DNA of 11,040 nt from Chloroflexota bacterium (GTDB lineage Bacteria; Chloroflexota; Dehalococcoidia; Lucifugimonadales; Lucifugimonadaceae): contig PAOV01000019.1 in the NCBI GenBank assembly GCA_002708145.1, positions 16,143-27,182 on the forward strand. The letters run 5' to 3'. This document shows positions 7,013-11,040 of the stretch, piece after piece. Position 1 is the first letter of the stretch. Each line of letters opens with the position of its first letter. The translations under genes and the position numbers were made by a program. The notes beneath the pieces are model-generated. The model was not told where the DNA came from and did not search any database. It worked only from the letters and a program-made list of their open reading frames with translations.

Positions 7013-7501
7013 TTATTTCTCTTCTTTAGGTAGTCTATCAAATGATAAGTCAAGATAAATAGTTGTAGGGGATGGTAACCGATCAGAAAATTTCCAGGTT
7101 TCGTTTGCTTTGATATTGTCACCTTGTCCATTAACAAGATAAAAACTCACTTCCTTTTTTTCATTATCATCAATACTTACAGGGCCTAAAATTACATGCA
7201 TGTAATTTCCATTCAGAGTTTTTGAAATTGGAGAACTACCATGAACAATCTCTCCATATATTTCTAAGTTTTCTGGCCCAGGTTCATATTTGAGGCAAAA
7301 AAATAAAATTTTAGTCTTACATATAGAAAAATTTCCTTCAAAGATCATTGGCATAGGAGGAGGGCCAGGTATAGGTGTGAAATCATTTCTATCATAATTT
7401 TTATTAGATGTATTTTCACAGCTAATAAATAAAAAGAATGCTACAAAAATAATAAGAAACAATTTGTATAAATTTCTCCCAATATGTAAGTAACTAATCA
7501 T
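7013..7501 (-). CDS. Small unknown lipoprotein with a C-terminal beta-domain
   Basis: A 162-residue protein that I cannot assign to a named family. A hydrophobic segment (about 14-26) ends in F-I-S-C with Cys28, a lipoprotein signal. A proline-rich stretch follows (42-52, TPIPGPPPMPM), then a Thr/Ser/Gly-containing domain of about 100 residues. The pattern F-E-G-N (54-57), P-G-P-E-x-L-E-I-Y-G (74-83), G-N-Y (98-100), EVSFYLVNG (117-125), KANETW (131-136) and a final YLDLSF resembles a short Ig-like beta-domain I recall from secreted Chloroflexota proteins; that is inference. Cys61 and Cys69 could form a disulfide. The ATG (7499-7501) overlaps the gatA end by 8 bases and the stop is 2 bases before the carbonic-anhydrase-like start, so translational coupling is likely. 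A TTG at codon 14 would leave too short a signal. It could equally be an envelope protein with no tie to its neighbours. Confidence 0.72.
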   Translation of the reverse strand: MISYLHIGRNLYKLFLIIFVAFFLFISCENTSNKNYDRNDFTPIPGPPPMPMIFEGNFSICKTKILFFCLKYEPGPENLEIYGEIVHGSSPISKTLNGNYMHVILGPVSIDDNEKKEVSFYLVNGQGDNIKANETWKFSDRLPSPTTIYLDLSFDRLPKEEK

Positions 7502-8948
7502 AATTAAAAGGATTTAATTTATGCCAATCAGTAGCTCTTTCAAAATTAGAAGCTATCTGAAGAATTTTTTTATCTCCAAATTGAGGACCTATAAATTGGA
7601 GTCCTATTGGTAATTTTTTACTTATTCCTGAAGGTATTGATATTGCAGGAAGGCCAGCTATATTTGCTGGTATGGTACAAATATCATTCATATACATACT
7701 TAGTGGATTATTATTTTTTGATTCTAAGTCAAATGCTAATATTGGAGAAGTAGGTGTTACTAAAGCATCAAAATTCTTAAAAGCATCATTAAATTCTTTG
7801 ATAATTAATGTTCTTACTTGCTGAGCTTTTTTATAATAAGCATCATAATATCCCGAGGAAAGTGCATATGTTCCTATCAAAATTCTTCTCTTTACTTCAT
7901 CTCCAAACCCACTTCCTCTGACTTCTCTCATATATTCTGATGAATTTTTAGCTTTTTTTACACCTAATCCGTATTTTATTCCATCAAATCTAGATAAGTT
8001 AGCTGATGCTTCTGAAGGTGCAATAATATAATAAACTGCTAAAGCATATTCTGTAAGAGGAAGAGATATTTCTTCGATATTGGCACCTAAATCACTTAAT
8101 ATCTCAAGTGACTGAATGAAGTTTGCTTTTACTGATGAATCAATATTTTCAGTAATGTATTCCTTTGGAACACCGAGTTTAATCCCTTTTATTTCTTTAT
8201 AAATATCTTCTGTAAAATCTTCGTATGGAGAGTTTACAGAAGTTGCATCCAATGAATCTTGCTTGGCGATAATGTTCAGTACATTACTACAATCTTCAAC
8301 AGATCTTGTTATTGGTCCAATTTGATCTAAAGAACTTCCAAAAGCAATTAATCCATATCTGCTTACAAGTCCATATGTTGGCTTCATTCCAACAACACCA
8401 CATAACGAAGCTGGTTGCCTTATACTACCTCCTGTATCCGAACCAAGAGCAATGAAGCATTCTCCTGCTGCAACAGCAGAGGCTGCACCACCTGAACTAC
8501 CTCCAGGCACTTTATTGGTATCCCACGGGTTTAAAACAGGACCATATGCAGAGGTTTCGTTTGAAGATCCCATGGCAAATTCATCCATGTTACCCTTGCC
8601 TAAAATTACAGCACCGGCGTCATTAAGTTGTTTGACTACAGTTGCATCAAATGGAGGAATGTAGCCTTTAAGTATTTTTGAAGCTGCTGTAGTTTCGATA
8701 TCTTTTGTAGAAATATTATCCTTAATCATTATAGGTACTCCAGTTAATGGAGTTATATCGCTACTATTTTCTTCAAATTTTTTATCGGCTTCCTTTGCAA
8801 CTTCCAATGCTAAATCTTTGCAAGTAGTAATGTAGGTGTTAAGTTTTGATTCTGAAATTCTTTCAAAAATCTTTTTAGTTACATCATAAGAAGATACCTC
8901 TTTTTTAGAAAATTTTGTGCTCAAATCTTTGGCAGTTATGAAATTCAT
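7494..8948 (-). CDS. gatA: Asp/Glu-tRNA(Asn/Gln) amidotransferase subunit A
   Basis: GatA is the glutaminase/amidase subunit of GatCAB, which frees ammonia from glutamine to convert Glu-tRNA(Gln) and Asp-tRNA(Asn) to their amide forms. The protein is 484 residues, normal for GatA. The catalytic triad is Lys76 (VPIMIKDNI), Ser151 (PGGSSGGAASAV) and Ser175 (GSDTGGSIRQPA), spaced as in S. aureus GatA (79/154/178). The GatA marker MDEFAMGSSNETSAYGP (121-137) separates it from generic amidases, as does the C-terminal IGLQFIGPQFGDKKIL. Its ATG is 15 bases after the gatC stop, with AGGA about 11 bases upstream. The TAG (7494-7496) lies inside the next gene, the small lipoprotein, with 8 bases of overlap. 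gatB is absent from this window and must lie elsewhere if the complex is complete. Confidence 0.96.
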   Translation of the reverse strand: MNFITAKDLSTKFSKKEVSSYDVTKKIFERISESKLNTYITTCKDLALEVAKEADKKFEENSSDITPLTGVPIMIKDNISTKDIETTAASKILKGYIPPFDATVVKQLNDAGAVILGKGNMDEFAMGSSNETSAYGPVLNPWDTNKVPGGSSGGAASAVAAGECFIALGSDTGGSIRQPASLCGVVGMKPTYGLVSRYGLIAFGSSLDQIGPITRSVEDCSNVLNIIAKQDSLDATSVNSPYEDFTEDIYKEIKGIKLGVPKEYITENIDSSVKANFIQSLEILSDLGANIEEISLPLTEYALAVYYIIAPSEASANLSRFDGIKYGLGVKKAKNSSEYMREVRGSGFGDEVKRRILIGTYALSSGYYDAYYKKAQQVRTLIIKEFNDAFKNFDALVTPTSPILAFDLESKNNNPLSMYMNDICTIPANIAGLPAISIPSGISKKLPIGLQFIGPQFGDKKILQIASNFERATDWHKLNPFNYD

Positions 8949-8963
8949 TTCAGATTGTATCCT

Positions 8964-9254
8964 TTACTCAAGTACGCGCGGAACCTTGATAAATTTTCCA
9001 TCAGTCTGAGGAGCATTATTAATTACTTTTTCTATATTTAGTGGAGTGCGAGCTTCATCATCTCTCATTACTGATTTTGCTTGAGTAGTATGCCCTGTGA
9101 CCTCAGTATTTTTGGTATCTATATTATTTAGAAGTGTGAAATATCTAATAATATCACTTAGTTCTTTTTGGAGTTTGTTAATTTCTTCTTCAGTTAGATC
9201 AAGGTAAGAAAGTTCACTGATTTTTAGTATTTCATCTTTTGTAAGGTCGTTCAT
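8964..9254 (-). CDS. gatC: Asp/Glu-tRNA(Asn/Gln) amidotransferase subunit C
   Basis: A 96-residue protein, the usual GatC size. GatC wraps around GatA and stabilises its contact with GatB. The N-terminal helix pair is recognisable (ILKISELSYLDLTEEEINKLQKEL and following), then a linker (NTEVTGHTTQAKSVMRDDEART) and the conserved tail NAPQTDGKFIKVPRVLE. The position directly before gatA (15-base gap) supports the call. It is the first gene of the operon gatC-gatA-lipoprotein-carbonic-anhydrase-like, divergent from pyrG. The ATG (9252-9254) has no clear Shine-Dalgarno; the upstream 20 bases are almost all A and T. Confidence 0.95.
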   Translation of the reverse strand: MNDLTKDEILKISELSYLDLTEEEINKLQKELSDIIRYFTLLNNIDTKNTEVTGHTTQAKSVMRDDEARTPLNIEKVINNAPQTDGKFIKVPRVLE

Positions 9255-9496
9255 TGTAATAATTTTTTTAAGTTAAATCATATCAAATAATATCAGTATT
9301 AATAATATTAGATTCTAAAAAATAAGGAAACTAAAAATGCTTATTAAATTTTACATTGAGTAGTATTTCAATATTGACAATAGATGCTATTTATAACTAG
9401 AATAAAATTCCGTAAGAGTTTTATAAACTTGGTCGGGATAATAAGCTTACCTTAAATTTTTTCTTATTTCCCCCTATATTTTTACAATGGAGATTT
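9255..9496. other. Divergent intergenic region between gatC and pyrG
   Basis: These 242 bases carry no open frame of note. The gatC side (9255-9330) is nearly pure A/T with several TATAAT-like strings, none paired with a good -35. The pyrG side has the promoter candidate at 9374-9403, weak stems between 9412 and 9450, and a pyrimidine-rich stretch (9457-9475, ending in CCCCC) before the start. I see no known riboswitch. Confidence 0.5.
9374..9403 (+). promoter_or_regulatory. Candidate promoter for pyrG
   Basis: A perfect TTGACA (9374-9379) and TAGAAT (9398-9403, 5 of 6) are separated by 18 bases, the best-looking promoter in the window. Transcription would start near 9410 and give a leader of about 85 bases. 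That leader can form AGTTT-TAT-AAACT (9417-9429) and has GTAAG (9412-9416) facing CTTAC (9446-9450), followed by a T-rich stretch. These are weak stems. A second possible -10, TATATT at 9475-9480, has only a poor -35 (TTAAAT). Confidence 0.5.
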
Positions 9497-9499
9497 TTG
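9489..9499 (+). promoter_or_regulatory. pyrG: Ribosome binding site and TTG start of pyrG
   Basis: GGAG (9489-9492) precedes TTG (9497-9499) by 4 bases. TTG-AGT-AAA-TTT gives M-S-K-F-I-F-V-T-G-G, matching the usual M-T-K-F/Y-I-F-V-T-G-G of CTP synthases. The nearby ATG (9487-9489) is in another frame and stops after five codons (9502-9504), so it cannot be the pyrG start. Confidence 0.7.
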
Positions 9500-11040
9500 A
9501 GTAAATTTATTTTTGTTACAGGTGGAGTTGTAAGTTCCCTAGGAAAAGGGATTGCTGTTGCTTCTATTGGTAAGATGCTCAAAAGCAGAGATTTAACTGT
9601 ATCTGTAATGAAACTTGACCCCTACTTAAACGTTGATCCTGGCACTATGTCTCCATATCAACATGGTGAAGTTTTTGTTACAGATGACGGAAGTGAGACC
9701 GATCTTGATCTGGGCCATTATGAAAGATTTATAGATGTTGAATTAACTCAACATTCAAACATTACAGCAGGTCAAATTTATTCTGAAGTGATATCAAAGG
9801 AAAGATCTGGAGAATATCTTGGTGGAACTATACAGACCATACCTCATGTAACTAATCTTATAAGAGACAAGATTATCAATCTCTCAAAAAATTCAAATGC
9901 AGACATAATAATTGTTGAGGTTGGTGGTACTGTTGGAGATATAGAAGGTCAGCCATTTTTAGAGGCTATTCGTCAAGTCAGAAACAGCGTTGGTAGAGAT
10001 GATACTTTTTACATTCATTTGACATTACTTCCATATCTAGGTGCAAGTAATGAATTAAAAACAAAACCTACGCAACATAGTGTTAATACTTTGCGATCAA
10101 TGGGTATTCAGCCCGATGCGATATTGTGCAGAGCTGATTTTCCAATTGGTGAAGATGAAAGAAAAAAAATATCCCTATATTGTGATGTTGATTATCAAGC
10201 CGTAATTGATTTACCAACCTTAAATAGTGTTTATCAAGTTCCTTTACACCTGGAGAATCAAGGTCTAGGTAAAATTTTGATGGATTATTTTTCCTATGAT
10301 CAAATTACTCCTAATTTCAAGTCCTGGGAAAAGATAACTGTCATTCAGCAAGAAAATAACCCTGAAGTTGAAATTGCTTTAGTAGGAAAATATGTAGAGT
10401 TAAAAGACTCTTATCTATCGGTTGTAGAAGCCCTTAATCATGCTGCAATAATGCACGAACATAACGCTAAAATTTCATGGGTTTCAGCTGAAGAGCTTGA
10501 ATCTTCAGAAGTTAACAATTTTTTGTCTAAAGCGCAAGGGATAATAATACCTGGAGGTTTTGGAGATAGAGGCCTTGAAGGAATGATAAAAACAGCTGAA
10601 TATGCAAGAACTAAAAAAATTCCATACCTTGGCCTATGCCTTGGTATGCAGATAATGGTTATAGAATATGCGAGAAATGTACTAAATATTAATGATGCTA
10701 ATTCTCTAGAAATTGATCCTAGTACAAAAAATCCAGTAATTGCATTTATGCCAGGACAAGAGGAACTGCATTCAACTGGTGGAACAATGAGATTAGGTTC
10801 CTATCCTTGCGTAATAAAAGAAAACACGATTGCTATGAATGTTTATAAAGAGTCTAGTATCAGCGAAAGGCATAGACATAGGTATGAGTTCAATAATAAA
10901 TTTCGTGAAGAATTCAATGAAAATGGAATGCTAATATCTGGTACATCTCCAGATAATAAACTCGTTGAAATAACTGAGATTTTTGATCATCCATTTATGA
11001 TAGGTAGTCAGTTTCATCCAGAATTTAAATCAAGGCCAGA
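9497..11040 (+). CDS. pyrG: CTP synthase, 3' end beyond the window
   Basis: CTP synthase makes CTP from UTP, ATP and glutamine. 514 codons are present; the E. coli enzyme is 545 long, so only a few tens of residues are missing. The synthase domain has the P-loop-like GGVVSSLGKG (9-18), KLDPYLNVDPGTMSPYQHGEVFVTDDG (39-65, in blocks), ETDLDLGHYERF (67-78) and EVGGTVGDIEG (141-151). The C-terminal class I glutamine amidotransferase domain starts near EIALVGKYVELKDSY (292-306) and has nucleophile Cys381 (GLCLGMQ) with His507 and Glu509 (QFHPEF), plus the oxyanion block PGGFGDRG (352-359). Synthase and glutaminase centres are both intact. The start is a TTG (see the site entry). SPYQHGEVFV rather than SPFQHGEVFV is a hint towards non-proteobacterial lineages. 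It diverges from gatC with about 240 bases between. Confidence 0.96.
   Translation, partial: MSKFIFVTGGVVSSLGKGIAVASIGKMLKSRDLTVSVMKLDPYLNVDPGTMSPYQHGEVFVTDDGSETDLDLGHYERFIDVELTQHSNITAGQIYSEVISKERSGEYLGGTIQTIPHVTNLIRDKIINLSKNSNADIIIVEVGGTVGDIEGQPFLEAIRQVRNSVGRDDTFYIHLTLLPYLGASNELKTKPTQHSVNTLRSMGIQPDAILCRADFPIGEDERKKISLYCDVDYQAVIDLPTLNSVYQVPLHLENQGLGKILMDYFSYDQITPNFKSWEKITVIQQENNPEVEIALVGKYVELKDSYLSVVEALNHAAIMHEHNAKISWVSAEELESSEVNNFLSKAQGIIIPGGFGDRGLEGMIKTAEYARTKKIPYLGLCLGMQIMVIEYARNVLNINDANSLEIDPSTKNPVIAFMPGQEELHSTGGTMRLGSYPCVIKENTIAMNVYKESSISERHRHRYEFNNKFREEFNENGMLISGTSPDNKLVEITEIFDHPFMIGSQFHPEFKSRP

Noticed and set aside
1..11040. CRISPR array, insertion sequence, prophage or defence module
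   Set aside because: No regularly spaced repeats, transposase, integrase, terminal inverted repeats or nuclease/toxin motifs; nearly all of the window is ordinary housekeeping coding sequence.

Overview
This is a strongly AT-rich bacterial window, dominated by housekeeping genes. The standard code applies: UGA is a stop in the MFS gene, in the methyltransferase gene and at the prfB recoding site. Lineage can only be inferred. Three features recall marine Chloroflexota of the SAR202/Dehalococcoidia type: the CTP synthase string SPYQHGEVFV, the MFS transporter with its SRAENGLLGP helix, and a secreted lipoprotein with an F-x-G...VNG...A-x-E-T-W beta-domain pattern. This is a low-to-moderate confidence placement from memory, not a search result.

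Layout. Positions 1-1346 (minus strand) hold prfB (release factor 2), followed by the start of a family 5 ABC-transporter substrate-binding lipoprotein. prfB carries the classical +1 programmed frameshift (CTT TGA C), so its reading frame is split and its true start is at 1346. A tRNA-Pro(GGG) with encoded CCA lies divergently at 1447-1523. Its 3' end overlaps the end of a convergent operon (4579 to 1502, minus strand) made of a stand-alone amidase, a SPOUT/TrmH-family RNA methyltransferase and an MFS transporter, all with overlapping ends. argS (4818-6491, plus strand) diverges from that operon across about 240 bases. argS ends exactly where the next minus-strand operon ends. That operon (9254 to 6492) is gatC, gatA, a small unknown lipoprotein and a gamma-carbonic-anhydrase-like protein. 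Finally pyrG (CTP synthase) diverges from gatC and runs off the right edge, lacking only its last few tens of codons.

Function. Most genes serve translation: RF2, tRNA-Pro, ArgRS, two subunits of the Asp/Glu-tRNA amidotransferase and an RNA methyltransferase. pyrG supplies CTP. The amidase plus MFS pair could take up and hydrolyse an organic amide, but this is inference from adjacency. gatB is not in the window.

I find no CRISPR array, insertion sequence, phage gene or defence gene, and no clear case for a new multi-gene system. The points most worth a second look are the prfB recoding site, the tRNA/MFS 3' overlap, the unknown lipoprotein embedded after gatA, and the inverted repeats upstream of argS.
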